Shown: positions 1-6,924, counted from the first letter of the stretch. The stretch: DNA of 12,124 bases from Paramuribaculum sp. (GCA_029058705.1 JAIDXA010000168.1:1-12124); one strand, 5' to 3'. Numbers and translations: made by a program. The notes: generated by a model not told the origin, from the sequence alone.

Positions 1-611
1 GCGGCAAGACCGGCGAAAAGATGGAACTCGGCGCATATGAATGCATTGAGGCTCCGTCGGTGACATCCTACAACCACCTCGGCAACAAACTCGCGACAAT
101 AGTAGGTTTCAATGTCGAAGGCGTAGACGTTCAGGTTGGCCGCGATGTCGCCATGCAGGTGGCTTCGATGAATCCTGTTGCTGTCGACCGCGACAGCGTG
201 CCCCAGTCGGTTAAGGATTCGGAATATAATGTCGCTGTTGAGAAAACCAAAGAAGAACAGGTTAAACGTGCGGTTGAAGTGGCTCTCAAGAAGGCCGGCA
301 TCAATCCTAACCTCGTTGACTCGGAAGCCCACATCGAATCAAACATCGCCAAGGGCTGGCTCACTCAGGAAGAAGCTGACAAGGCTCGCGTGATCGCTAA
401 GGAGACAGGCGAAGCCAAAGCTGCAAACCTCCCCGAGCAGATGATCAAAAACATCGCCGAAGGACGTCTTAACAAATTCTTCAAGGAATCTTGCCTGATG
501 GAACAGGAATTCATCAAAGATGCAGAACTTACCATCGGCAAATATCTTGAAAAAGCTCAAAAAGGCTTGGTTGTCGTTGAGTTCAAACGTGTTAATCTTA
601 ACGAAGATTAA
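1..611 (+). CDS. tsf: Elongation factor Ts, C-terminal part (5' end outside window)
   Basis: EF-Ts is the cytosolic guanine-nucleotide exchange factor that recycles EF-Tu-GDP during translation. The reading frame is open from base 3 to a TAA at 609-611 and gives about 202 residues, so the N-terminal EF-Tu-contacting part lies upstream of the window. What is visible is the core and dimerisation region. Recognisable stretches are YNHLGNKLATIVGF early on, the DVAMQVASMNP segment, the RLNKFFKESCLMEQEFIKD segment and a C-terminus ending in GLVVVEFKRVNLNED, all typical of bacterial EF-Ts. A charged helical insertion between the two conserved segments fits the longer Bacteroidetes form of roughly 330 residues (from recall). 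tsf usually follows rpsB in bacteria, so rpsB is expected just upstream. The gene is followed by a strong intrinsic terminator and is therefore the last gene of its operon. Confidence 0.96.
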   Translation, partial: GKTGEKMELGAYECIEAPSVTSYNHLGNKLATIVGFNVEGVDVQVGRDVAMQVASMNPVAVDRDSVPQSVKDSEYNVAVEKTKEEQVKRAVEVALKKAGINPNLVDSEAHIESNIAKGWLTQEEADKARVIAKETGEAKAANLPEQMIKNIAEGRLNKFFKESCLMEQEFIKDAELTIGKYLEKAQKGLVVVEFKRVNLNED

Positions 612-661
612 TCGGCAGCTCAACCTCGCGTTTAAGCCATAACATAACTTTTTCGCTATAT

Positions 662-703
662 AAGGACACATCCGGATTCAATTCCGGGTGTGTCCTTTCT
701 TTT
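662..703 (+). terminator. Intrinsic terminator of tsf
   Basis: A 14-bp stem forms between 662-675 and 684-697, with one G-T wobble at 671/688 and an 8-base loop at 676-683. It is followed directly by a T-rich run, TCTTTT, at 698-703. It lies 50 bases after the tsf stop codon and separates the translation operon from the kinase operon. Confidence 0.92.
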
Positions 704-796
704 AACCGTTCGGCGGAAAGGACGTGTCCCATTGCGGAATGATGAAAAATTGGGATGGTTTGCCGTGCGGATAGATGAATTGTCGGGGAGATTGAT

Positions 797-804
797 TATC
801 TTTG
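797..804 (+). promoter_or_regulatory. Candidate Bacteroidetes -7 box for the FHA-kinase operon
   Basis: TATCTTTG matches the Bacteroidetes housekeeping -7 consensus TAnnTTTG exactly. It would start a transcript near 809-811 with a leader of about 75 bases before the FHA start codon. No TTTG or TTG sits at the usual -33 distance; the nearest TTG, at 780-782, leaves a gap of only 14 bases. The call therefore rests on the -7 match and on position after the tsf terminator. Confidence 0.45.
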
Positions 805-885
805 TGGTGAAGAATCATAAGTCCCGTTTGGCCGGAAACGGTCAATGCCGTCGCGCGGTTGTGGGCGTCCGTATATAATTATAGA

Positions 886-1353
886 ATGAAGAGAATAGTG
901 ACATGCCCTTGCTGCGGTCTGGAAGTGGCCGTACGCGACAGTCTTTCTGCCGAATGTCCGCGTTGTGGGTCGATGGTGTCCGCTTGCGAACCCCGTGTCC
1001 ATGATTCAGCGGTCGTTCCGGTCATGCTGTGTCCGCTTGGCGGTGTTCCGGGAATTCGGGAGCGAGTCGAGCTGGACTATGGGACGCATACGATCGGGCG
1101 CCGTTCAGACCGTAGCGATGCGACAGTCCAGCTGGATGTCCATGATTTCTTCATGAGCAAACGTCATGCGATGGTCATTGTCGAGCGTGATTTCTCAAAA
1201 GGAACCGTCGTCACGGTTTGTGATGCCGGCAGTTCCAATGGTACGTTTATAAATGACCGAAGGCTTGGTTCAGGGGAGAGTGTGCGCGTTGCCGACGGTG
1301 ACATGATGCGTCTGGGCAACACTCTGTTTCGTTTTTCAATAAGCCATGTGTGA
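886..1353 (+). CDS. Zinc-ribbon plus FHA-domain protein
   Basis: This is a 155-residue protein, probably cytosolic, that should bind phosphothreonine peptides. Residues 7-27 hold two cysteine pairs, CPCC and CPRC, that make a small zinc ribbon. An FHA domain fills about residues 61-155. Its signature is seen in order: TIGRRSD (69-75, with the phosphate-contacting Arg), SKRHA (91-95), DAGSSNGTFIN (113-123) and a final RLGNTLFRF strand. I place the start at the ATG at 886. A TTG at 859 in the same frame would add nine residues before the zinc ribbon and is less likely. The stop codon lies four bases before the start chosen for the kinase gene, so the two are almost certainly translated from one message. 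In other bacteria FHA proteins encoded beside Ser/Thr kinases often bind the autophosphorylated kinase or its substrates; that role here is inference. The domain call is firm, the partner is not proven. Confidence 0.93.
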   Translation: MKRIVTCPCCGLEVAVRDSLSAECPRCGSMVSACEPRVHDSAVVPVMLCPLGGVPGIRERVELDYGTHTIGRRSDRSDATVQLDVHDFFMSKRHAMVIVERDFSKGTVVTVCDAGSSNGTFINDRRLGSGESVRVADGDMMRLGNTLFRFSISHV

Positions 1354-1357
1354 GATT

Positions 1358-2608
1358 ATGAACAAAGAGGAGTTTTTCAGCCGCTACAGATTTGACCCAG
1401 TCAGGGATCGGCTTGGTTCAGGCAGTTTCGGAACGGTCGTCAAGGCCTATGACACGCTGCAAGACCGTTGGGTGGCGTTGAAAATCTCGCCCGTCACATC
1501 TGAATCCATGAGATTGCGGCGGGAGGTTGAACTGGTGTCGGCGTTGTCTCCGCATCGGAATGTGGCTGTCTATGAGGAATGCGTGACATTTTCCGAGGCC
1601 GCTGGCGAAACAGATGTTGCTGTCCTGAGATATTATTCCGAAGGTTCGTTTGCGGATTTGCTTGAGCGCGGAACGCTCGCGCCTGACGACATGACAGATA
1701 TACTGAGGCAGATTCTCGATGGCCTGATTTTTCTGCATGCCAACGGTGTTGTTCACCGCGATCTGAAACCGTCGAATATTCTTATGGCAAGGCGTCCTGA
1801 CGGGCGCTATATCCCTAAAATCGCTGATTTCGGGATCAGTAAACAGTGTGGCGGTGTCGATGATACTGCCATCGCGGCCGTCAGTGTCGGCTATGCATCG
1901 CCAGAGCAGCTGTGCGGTCAGCCGCAGGGCTTTGGCTCTGATCTATGGAGCTATGGAGTGATTGTCTACAGGGCGATCGCCGGCTCGCTCCCGTTTGAGT
2001 CCGGGTCGCTTGACCCGAATTCAATGATGGGACGGGTGGAAATCATGAATAAAATAACTTCCGGACAGCTTCCGGATGCCTTGGTCCGGTTGCCGCAGCC
2101 ATGGCAGTCGGTTGTAAAAGGCTGTCTTGTTGTCGATCCGTGTTCAAGGGCCGATGAAAAAACTCTTTCGGATCTTATCGGCTGTCCGGCGGAGGGCGAA
2201 TGGATACAGAGTCTTCACAGACCCGTTTCCGCTCCTGTAAGGGAGTCGGCGCCGGTCCAACAGGCGTCACCGGCTGAGCGTACCGGTTCAAATACCATGC
2301 GATGGGTTATTGTAGCATTGTTGGTGGCGTTGTTGGGTGGACTTGTTGTCCTGCTGATGATTCAGCAAGGTCGCCGACCGGTTGCAACGCCCATGGCGAC
2401 TCCAGTTTATCGGCCGTCCGCTCCGGAATCTCCTTCTGTTTCCACGGCGCCGGAGCGTGTAGATACGGCGTACGCAGTGGAAACAGAAGATGAGGAATAT
2501 GCCAACTCGATCGAAGATTCAGGCGTGGTCTATGCGGATGTAGTCGATACAGTGGGTGCGGAACCTGTGGATACGGCGGCAAATTACGACAACTCTTTTT
2601 TTGACTGA
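1358..2608 (+). CDS. Membrane-anchored Ser/Thr protein kinase (PknB/Hanks type)
   Basis: This 416-residue protein has an N-terminal cytosolic kinase domain (about 10-275), one transmembrane helix (about 316-335) and an extracytoplasmic tail of about 80 residues. All catalytic landmarks are present: Gly-rich loop GSGSFG (20-25), VALK with K42, the helix-C Glu E56, HRDLKPSN (133-140, catalytic D135), DFG (157-159), SPE (181-183) closing the activation segment, and D195-x-W in the C-lobe. It should be an active, ATP-using kinase. An upstream in-frame ATG at 1346 would overlap the FHA gene by 8 bases. I prefer 1358 because the resulting N-terminus, MNKEEFFSRYRFDP, aligns without a gap with that of the next gene. 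The tail lacks PASTA or other known sensor repeats; it is acidic and carries VDT three times (368-370, 396-398, 404-406). It is the second gene of the FHA, kinase, pseudokinase operon. No PP2C-type phosphatase gene is visible in the window. The kinase call is firm; its signal and substrates are unknown. Confidence 0.94.
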   Translation: MNKEEFFSRYRFDPVRDRLGSGSFGTVVKAYDTLQDRWVALKISPVTSESMRLRREVELVSALSPHRNVAVYEECVTFSEAAGETDVAVLRYYSEGSFADLLERGTLAPDDMTDILRQILDGLIFLHANGVVHRDLKPSNILMARRPDGRYIPKIADFGISKQCGGVDDTAIAAVSVGYASPEQLCGQPQGFGSDLWSYGVIVYRAIAGSLPFESGSLDPNSMMGRVEIMNKITSGQLPDALVRLPQPWQSVVKGCLVVDPCSRADEKTLSDLIGCPAEGEWIQSLHRPVSAPVRESAPVQQASPAERTGSNTMRWVIVALLVALLGGLVVLLMIQQGRRPVATPMATPVYRPSAPESPSVSTAPERVDTAYAVETEDEEYANSIEDSGVVYADVVDTVGAEPVDTAANYDNSFFD

Positions 2609-2628
2609 CAAGAAACGAAGATTATCAA

Positions 2629-3690
2629 ATGACATATCAGGAATTTTTATCAAAATATTCATACGACAGGAAATCCGACAAGATCCATTCAGGCCGGTTC
2701 GGTGCGATTTACAAGGCGGCCGAAGGTAAACGCGGCAAGGAGGTGTACGTAAGGCTTATGCGCGTAGAGGAGGATTCTTCCTGCCCGTCGCTTGCCGATG
2801 AGGTCGGTTTTGTCAATTCGCTGCCCGAAAATCCATATATAGTTCGCTACAGCCGCAGCTATCGGTTTGAAGAGGCTACGGGTGAGGTTGACTGTGCGAT
2901 TATGGATTACTATCCGTTAGGCAATCTGCCAAGTCTGCTTGAAAACTGGAAACTGGATGATGACGAGCGTAAGGGTCTTCGCAAGCGGATTGAATCGGCA
3001 ATCGTGTTTTTGCGTGAAAACGGAGTGAAGACAGGCGCGTTTGACCCTTCGACGATTTTTGTCAGTGAGGAGGGCGGTGCATTGGTCCCTCATCTTGTCG
3101 ATCTCAGCGGAATCGAAGCCGACAATCCAGGCTATCTGGATGAACTTGCCCTGTATCTTCCTGTAGAAGAGTCGGAGGTTTCCGGTGAAGCAACATCTGA
3201 GATGCCGGATTTATCATTTGAAGCAGACGCTGTTGATGATCAGGGCCCAGAAACTGTCCGGACGGAACGCAAAAGCCGGAAGTGGCTGCTTCTCGGAGGA
3301 GTGGCGGTTACCTGGGCAGCGATAATAGCCTTGATCTATTTTGTCCATGTCGGCCGTAATCAGAAAGCTGTTGAAGCGGCAGCCGCCGACACGGCCATGA
3401 TAGCGCCGGTTTATCCTGCCGATGCGTTTGCCCGCGAGGAAGCCGCCCGTCTCGACAGTATCGAGAAGGCGCGTCAGGACAGCATCGCCGCATTTAAGGC
3501 AGACAGTGCAGCCTATATGAAGCGGCTGGAAACGGAGCGCCTGCGCAAAGCGAAGGCTGCCGAACGCCGCAGGGAGATGGCCGCTGAGGAAAACCGGAGG
3601 TCTGAGCCTGCCGCCGAGGTGAATGTTGAAAATGCGCAGGAGAATATCGATCAGCCGCAACATAATGCCGATCCGTCTCCGGCTGAGTGA
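2629..3690 (+). CDS. Membrane pseudokinase, degenerate paralogue of the upstream kinase
   Basis: This 353-residue protein has a degenerate kinase N-lobe and part of a C-lobe (about 1-177), one transmembrane helix (about 219-241) and a long charged extracytoplasmic tail. It aligns with the kinase encoded 20 bases upstream: MTYQEFLSKYSYD matches MNKEEFFSRYRFD, and DYYPLGNLPSLLE matches RYYSEGSFADLLE. The active site is gone. The Gly-rich loop reads HSGRFG, the VALK lysine is R42, the HRD segment is TGA (135-137), the catalytic-loop Lys and Asn are D139 and T142, and DFG is DLS (158-160). The helix-C Glu is kept as E58. There is no activation segment, SPE motif or the rest of the C-lobe; the chain passes to an acidic linker and the membrane within about 55 residues. 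The tail has D-S pairs spaced by eight residues (276, 284, 292), then an Arg/Glu/Ala-rich stretch to about 325 likely to be a coiled coil. It is probably catalytically dead and a scaffold or regulator of the kinase; that role is inference. Confidence 0.88.
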   Translation: MTYQEFLSKYSYDRKSDKIHSGRFGAIYKAAEGKRGKEVYVRLMRVEEDSSCPSLADEVGFVNSLPENPYIVRYSRSYRFEEATGEVDCAIMDYYPLGNLPSLLENWKLDDDERKGLRKRIESAIVFLRENGVKTGAFDPSTIFVSEEGGALVPHLVDLSGIEADNPGYLDELALYLPVEESEVSGEATSEMPDLSFEADAVDDQGPETVRTERKSRKWLLLGGVAVTWAAIIALIYFVHVGRNQKAVEAAAADTAMIAPVYPADAFAREEAARLDSIEKARQDSIAAFKADSAAYMKRLETERLRKAKAAERRREMAAEENRRSEPAAEVNVENAQENIDQPQHNADPSPAE

Positions 3691-3698
3691 GCCTGTTG

Positions 3699-4250
3699 TC
3701 AGTTTTCCTCTTCAGGGCGCACGAAGATGGAAAAGTTGACACTTCCATATGCTACGTGCCGGTGAAACCATTTAAGTGACGAGAAATCATTCTTTTTCGA
3801 ATGTTCGAGTATGAAGATGCCGCCGGGCCGCAGGATGCCGGATTCGAGAACAAGACGTGGCACATCCTCGAAGCGCGGCAGGTCGTAGGGGGGATCTGCA
3901 AAAATGAAGTCATAGGAATCTGCGGGCGATGAACCCAGATACCGGAATACGTCGCCCCGTACAAGTCTCAGGTTGTTTTCCCCGAGGGTTTCGGCGGTCC
4001 GGCCTATAAACCGGTGCTGAGTTGCGGCTTTTTCGATAGATGTGACCATTGCGGCTCCACGTGACAGCAGTTCAAAGGTGATTGCGCCGGTTCCCGCGAA
4101 AAGATCGAGGGCTGTGATTCCTTCGAGGTCGGTCATGTTCTCGATTATGTTGAATATGTTTTCGCGCGCGAAGTCGGTTGTCGGCCGTGCGGTAATGTTT
4201 GACGGGACGTCGAAACGCCGGCGTCCGTATTTGCCTCGGATTATTCGCAT
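3699..4250 (-). CDS. rsmD: 16S rRNA (guanine(966)-N(2))-methyltransferase
   Basis: RsmD uses S-adenosylmethionine to methylate N2 of G966 in 16S rRNA, in the assembled small subunit. The 183-residue length is standard for the family. The N-terminal MRIIRGKYGRRRF and the RPTTDFARENIFN segment (22-34) are family hallmarks. The Rossmann SAM-binding loop DLFAGTG is at 49-55, followed by acidic E73, and the catalytic NPPY-type motif reads DPPY at 119-122. The start ATG lies inside the end of the upstream DUF3822 gene, overlapping it by 10 bases in another frame, which suggests translational coupling. The stop is only eight bases from the convergent pseudokinase stop, with no strong terminator hairpin visible between them. 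The assignment is firm. Confidence 0.95.
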   Translation of the reverse strand: MRIIRGKYGRRRFDVPSNITARPTTDFARENIFNIIENMTDLEGITALDLFAGTGAITFELLSRGAAMVTSIEKAATQHRFIGRTAETLGENNLRLVRGDVFRYLGSSPADSYDFIFADPPYDLPRFEDVPRLVLESGILRPGGIFILEHSKKNDFSSLKWFHRHVAYGSVNFSIFVRPEEEN

Positions 4251-5074
4251 ATCGGAAGAATTATGAGTGGGAATGGAGCCTGCAGAGTAGTTTTTGTGGC
4301 CCGGAATCTTAAAGAAGGGAATGGCACCGGCCGGATTTCCGCGACGTAGTTGCGCAACACGGCCGCAAGCGATTCCGACGAGGTCAGCGACTGACCGTGG
4401 ACAGCCAGATCAAAGTCCTGCCCGTCGGTTTTGAAGCCAATGTGGTTCAACGCGGCCATAACGTAATAGGCGGCGTCGGCAATTTCGTTGAACTGGAATT
4501 CGTTGGCGGCAAGCAGCCGGTTGCCGTCAAGGGCGATAAGTGTCAGGCGGTTGCCGGTTATGAGCGTGACGGCGCGTTTTGGCCTCAGCCCTTCCGCCCG
4601 GTGGATGAAATAGGAGATAAGCAGAGGGAGACGTCCGCGGATGGTGACATTGAAGAATGTGCGTTTCAGGAATGCCGTAATCTCGGGTTCGAAGCCTTCG
4701 AGCATCAAGGTGTCGTCATTGATTTCGGTTGCAGTCAATTCCAATGACTCAGACGACGGGCATGCTGCCGAAAACAGCATTTCGTATTGCTCGGGTGACG
4801 CGCAAGAGGGAACAATCAGTCGGGACTCCGGGTTAATCACGCAGTCTATTTTCCGGAAGTCGCAAAGCAGCAGGGGGTTGTCGTAGATTATGTCTTCAAT
4901 TGCCTTGAGCCGCGAGGGCGCGTTGGGGTCTAACGGAAATGAACGCCATACGACTTCCTCGCGTGCCACCGGGGGATAAATTGCAACGTCAAACGAATCA
5001 TGGCCTATCATCAGGGCGAGTCGCCACAATTCGGGCTGAGAAATAAGATCTTTTTCAAGTTTGGCCTGTAACAT
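4241..5074 (-). CDS. DUF3822 family protein, upstream partner of rsmD
   Basis: This is a 277-residue cytosolic protein without signal peptide or membrane segment. I recognise it as the Bacteroidetes-specific DUF3822 family, whose gene I recall commonly preceding rsmD; its function is unknown to me. Two halves can be seen. The first has LMIGHDSFDVAIYP near the start; the second has AVTLITGNRLTLIALDGNRL and then EIADAAYYVMAALNHIGF. The repeated pattern of beta strands and hydrophobic turns is reminiscent of actin/ASKHA-like proteins, but no nucleotide-binding motif is clear, so this is only a suggestion. The frame is open further to an ATG at 5132-5134, which would add 20 residues. I prefer the ATG at 5072-5074 because the extra residues look unlike the family and because a promoter box lies between the two ATGs. 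Its end overlaps the rsmD start, so the two are one transcription unit. Confidence 0.82.
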   Translation of the reverse strand: MLQAKLEKDLISQPELWRLALMIGHDSFDVAIYPPVAREEVVWRSFPLDPNAPSRLKAIEDIIYDNPLLLCDFRKIDCVINPESRLIVPSCASPEQYEMLFSAACPSSESLELTATEINDDTLMLEGFEPEITAFLKRTFFNVTIRGRLPLLISYFIHRAEGLRPKRAVTLITGNRLTLIALDGNRLLAANEFQFNEIADAAYYVMAALNHIGFKTDGQDFDLAVHGQSLTSSESLAAVLRNYVAEIRPVPFPSLRFRATKTTLQAPFPLIILPICE

Positions 5075-5079
5075 GGTTG

Positions 5080-5087
5080 CAAATTTA
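5080..5087 (-). promoter_or_regulatory. Candidate -7 box for DUF3822-rsmD
   Basis: Read on the minus strand, these bases are TAAATTTG, an exact match to the Bacteroidetes -7 consensus TAnnTTTG. The start codon at 5074 begins only five bases beyond the box, so a transcript from it would have almost no leader. No TTTG is seen at the -33 position. The match could be chance in an AT-rich stretch. Confidence 0.4.
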
Positions 5088-5204
5088 ACGAAAATCTTGC
5101 GTAATAGATGTTCCAGGCAGAAAAAAGTAGTCATATTGAGCCGAAGAGAACTGTGATGTTTCGTGAAAAGTCATCGTCGAGTTTTCATATTCGGCTTTTT
5201 TTAT

Positions 5205-5212
5205 TAAATTTG
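5205..5212 (+). promoter_or_regulatory. Candidate -7 box for tRNA-Arg
   Basis: TAAATTTG matches the Bacteroidetes -7 consensus TAnnTTTG and ends 11 bases before the first base of the mature tRNA, a good distance for a tRNA promoter. About 19 bases upstream is TTTTC (5182-5186), a weak match to the -33 TTTG element. Confidence 0.6.
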
Positions 5213-5223
5213 CGGAGAAAAAC

Positions 5224-5295
5224 GCCCCGGTAGTTCAACGGATAGAATAGAAGTTTCCTAAACTTTTGATAGCAGTTCGATTCTGCTCCGGGGTA
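5224..5295 (+). tRNA. tRNA-Arg, anticodon CCU
   Basis: A full cloverleaf folds by eye over 72 bases. The acceptor stem is 5224-5230 with 5288-5294, closed by a G-T pair at the first position. The D arm is 5233-5248 with GG in its loop and an A at the position 20 expected for arginine tRNAs. The anticodon stem is 5250-5254 with 5262-5266 around the loop TTCCTAA, giving CCT at 5257-5259. The variable region is four bases. The T arm is 5271-5275 with 5283-5287 around TTCGATT. The discriminator is A5295 and CCA is not encoded. It reads the AGG codon. Confidence 0.95.
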
Positions 5296-5478
5296 CAACG
5301 CTCTCCTCCGATTCCAGAGATCGGGAACGGCGGATGAATGCCGCATCAAAGAAGACCGCATAGAGAAGGGTGAGTTTCCGTTATGCCGGATATCCCCGCC
5401 GACGCCTGCACATTGTCGTGGGCATGTGCCCTCTCCCCCGCCTCCCGCTATTCCGTTTAATACCTATAAAAAGACAAA

Positions 5479-6849
5479 ATGACGCAGTCAATCAAAGCAG
5501 CGCCTCACGCCGGAAAACGTTCGCCTCTGGCATGGGTTCCATCGGTTTATTTTGCAATGGGCTTGCCATTTGTGGCGCTTAATCTCGTTTCGGTGATCAT
5601 GTTCAATAATCTGGGTGTCGACATGACGTCCATCGCCTTCTGGACGTCGCTTCTGACGTTGCCCTACACGCTCAAATTCCTATGGAGCCCGCTGTTGGAG
5701 ATCTATTGGACAAAGAAAAATTTTGTTGTTGCCACTCAGGCTATTTCCGGATTCTGTTTCGCGCTTATAGCGTTTCTGTTGCCGTTGCCCAATTTCTTTA
5801 CCTGGGCTGTGGCGGTGATGGGTGTCATCGCGTTTTCCGGAGCGACTCATGACATAGCGGCCGATGGTGTTTATCTGACTGCGTTGGACAAGAAAACCCA
5901 GTCGACCTATATCGGCTGGCAGGGTGCGTTCTATAATCTGGCCAAGGTGCTTGCCAACGGTCTGTTGGTAGGGCTTGCCGGTGTTTTGACGTCTCATTTC
6001 AAGGAATCGGATCCTGAGCGCGCACCGTTTTACGCATGGATGATAATCATGGGCGTTATCGGAGCTGTACTGATCGCGGTCGCGATCTATCATTACTTCG
6101 TGGTTCCGGGTCAGACGGTTGTCACTGCCGGAAAAACACCTAAGTCGTTTTCGGAATCGATGACCGAAATGGGTCATGTGCTTCTTGATTTCTTCAAGAA
6201 AAAATATATATGGCTTTATATTCTCTTCATAGTCTGCTACCGTCTGACAGAAGGATTTGCCATGAAGATGGTTCCTATATTTCTACAGGCCCCTCTTTCG
6301 GAGGGCGGAATAGCGCTGAGCACTGAGCTTATGGGAACGCTTTACGGAGTGTTCGGAACTGTAGCCTTTATCGTCGGCTCGATTTTCGGTGGATATTACA
6401 TTGCTCATTTCGGCTTGAAGAAGGTTTTGTTCTCGCTTGTCTGTATCTTTAACATCCCCTTTATAGTATATTTCCTCTTTTCTGTTTTCCAGCCTCAGGA
6501 TCTGTGGGTGATAGGGTCAGGACTTGTGACGGAATATTTCTGCTACGGGTTCGGGTTTGTCGGTCTGACGATGTTCATGATGCAGCAGGTTGCACCCGGC
6601 AAACATTCGATGGCCCACTATGCGTTCGCGTCGGCGATCATGAATTTCGGCGTTATGCTGCCGGGTATGGTTTCGGGATGGATCTGCGAGCAGACGGGCT
6701 ATGAGCTGTTTTTCATTATAGCTCTTGTTGTGTCAGTTCCGGCGTTCATATTGGCATGGATTGTTCCATTCACTCATTCTGACAGCGACACGAGTGCCTC
6801 CGAGGCGATTGATTCGGCTGTTAAGGGAGAAGAAGACTCGCAGTTCTGA
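5479..6849 (+). CDS. MFS permease, AmpG/SLC33-like, probable mannosyl-sugar importer
   Basis: This 456-residue inner-membrane protein has about 12 hydrophobic helices, with a soluble loop around residues 205-235 between the two six-helix halves. The sequence after helix 4, SGATHDIAADGVYLTALDKK, resembles the conserved region of AmpG-type permeases. The start at 5479 is preceded by an A-rich stretch and no Shine-Dalgarno sequence, as is normal in this phylum. A GH130 phosphorylase gene follows 75 bases downstream on the same strand, with a terminator only after it, so the two probably form an operon. I recall a similar transporter-GH130 pairing in the Bacteroides N-glycan locus, where the pair handles mannosyl-GlcNAc; by that analogy this permease should bring the disaccharide into the cytoplasm. 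AmpG itself carries GlcNAc-anhydromuramyl peptides, so a muropeptide substrate is the main alternative. The 183 bases between the tRNA and this gene show no clear promoter box or terminator. Confidence 0.85.
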   Translation: MTQSIKAAPHAGKRSPLAWVPSVYFAMGLPFVALNLVSVIMFNNLGVDMTSIAFWTSLLTLPYTLKFLWSPLLEIYWTKKNFVVATQAISGFCFALIAFLLPLPNFFTWAVAVMGVIAFSGATHDIAADGVYLTALDKKTQSTYIGWQGAFYNLAKVLANGLLVGLAGVLTSHFKESDPERAPFYAWMIIMGVIGAVLIAVAIYHYFVVPGQTVVTAGKTPKSFSESMTEMGHVLLDFFKKKYIWLYILFIVCYRLTEGFAMKMVPIFLQAPLSEGGIALSTELMGTLYGVFGTVAFIVGSIFGGYYIAHFGLKKVLFSLVCIFNIPFIVYFLFSVFQPQDLWVIGSGLVTEYFCYGFGFVGLTMFMMQQVAPGKHSMAHYAFASAIMNFGVMLPGMVSGWICEQTGYELFFIIALVVSVPAFILAWIVPFTHSDSDTSASEAIDSAVKGEEDSQF

Positions 6850-6924
6850 TTCGCAGACACTCTCTTAGACGGATTATCGTTATTTATAATATTGACATAC
6901 AAATTTTACTAAATAATCAAGTAA

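Noticed and set aside
690..878. A 62-codon open frame between tsf and the FHA gene
   Set aside because: It starts inside the terminator hairpin, spans the candidate promoter box and resembles nothing known to me, so it is unlikely to be a gene.
1346..1357. Earlier in-frame ATG for the kinase gene
   Set aside because: It would overlap the FHA gene and add four residues that spoil the gap-free alignment with the N-terminus of the paralogous pseudokinase.
3680..3698. Small inverted repeat GGCT...AGCC between the convergent pseudokinase and rsmD genes
   Set aside because: It has only a four-base stem, overlaps the end of the coding sequence and has no T tract, so it is not supportable as a terminator.
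5224..5478. tRNA-Arg as a possible integration site
   Set aside because: tRNA genes are common phage and ICE targets, but I see no integrase, no repeat of the tRNA 3' end and only ordinary genes downstream.
6892..6912. TTGACA followed by an AT-rich stretch before the GH130 gene
   Set aside because: It resembles an E. coli sigma-70 -35 box, but Bacteroidetes use TAnnTTTG and TTTG elements and none is present there. The gene is more simply read from the permease promoter.
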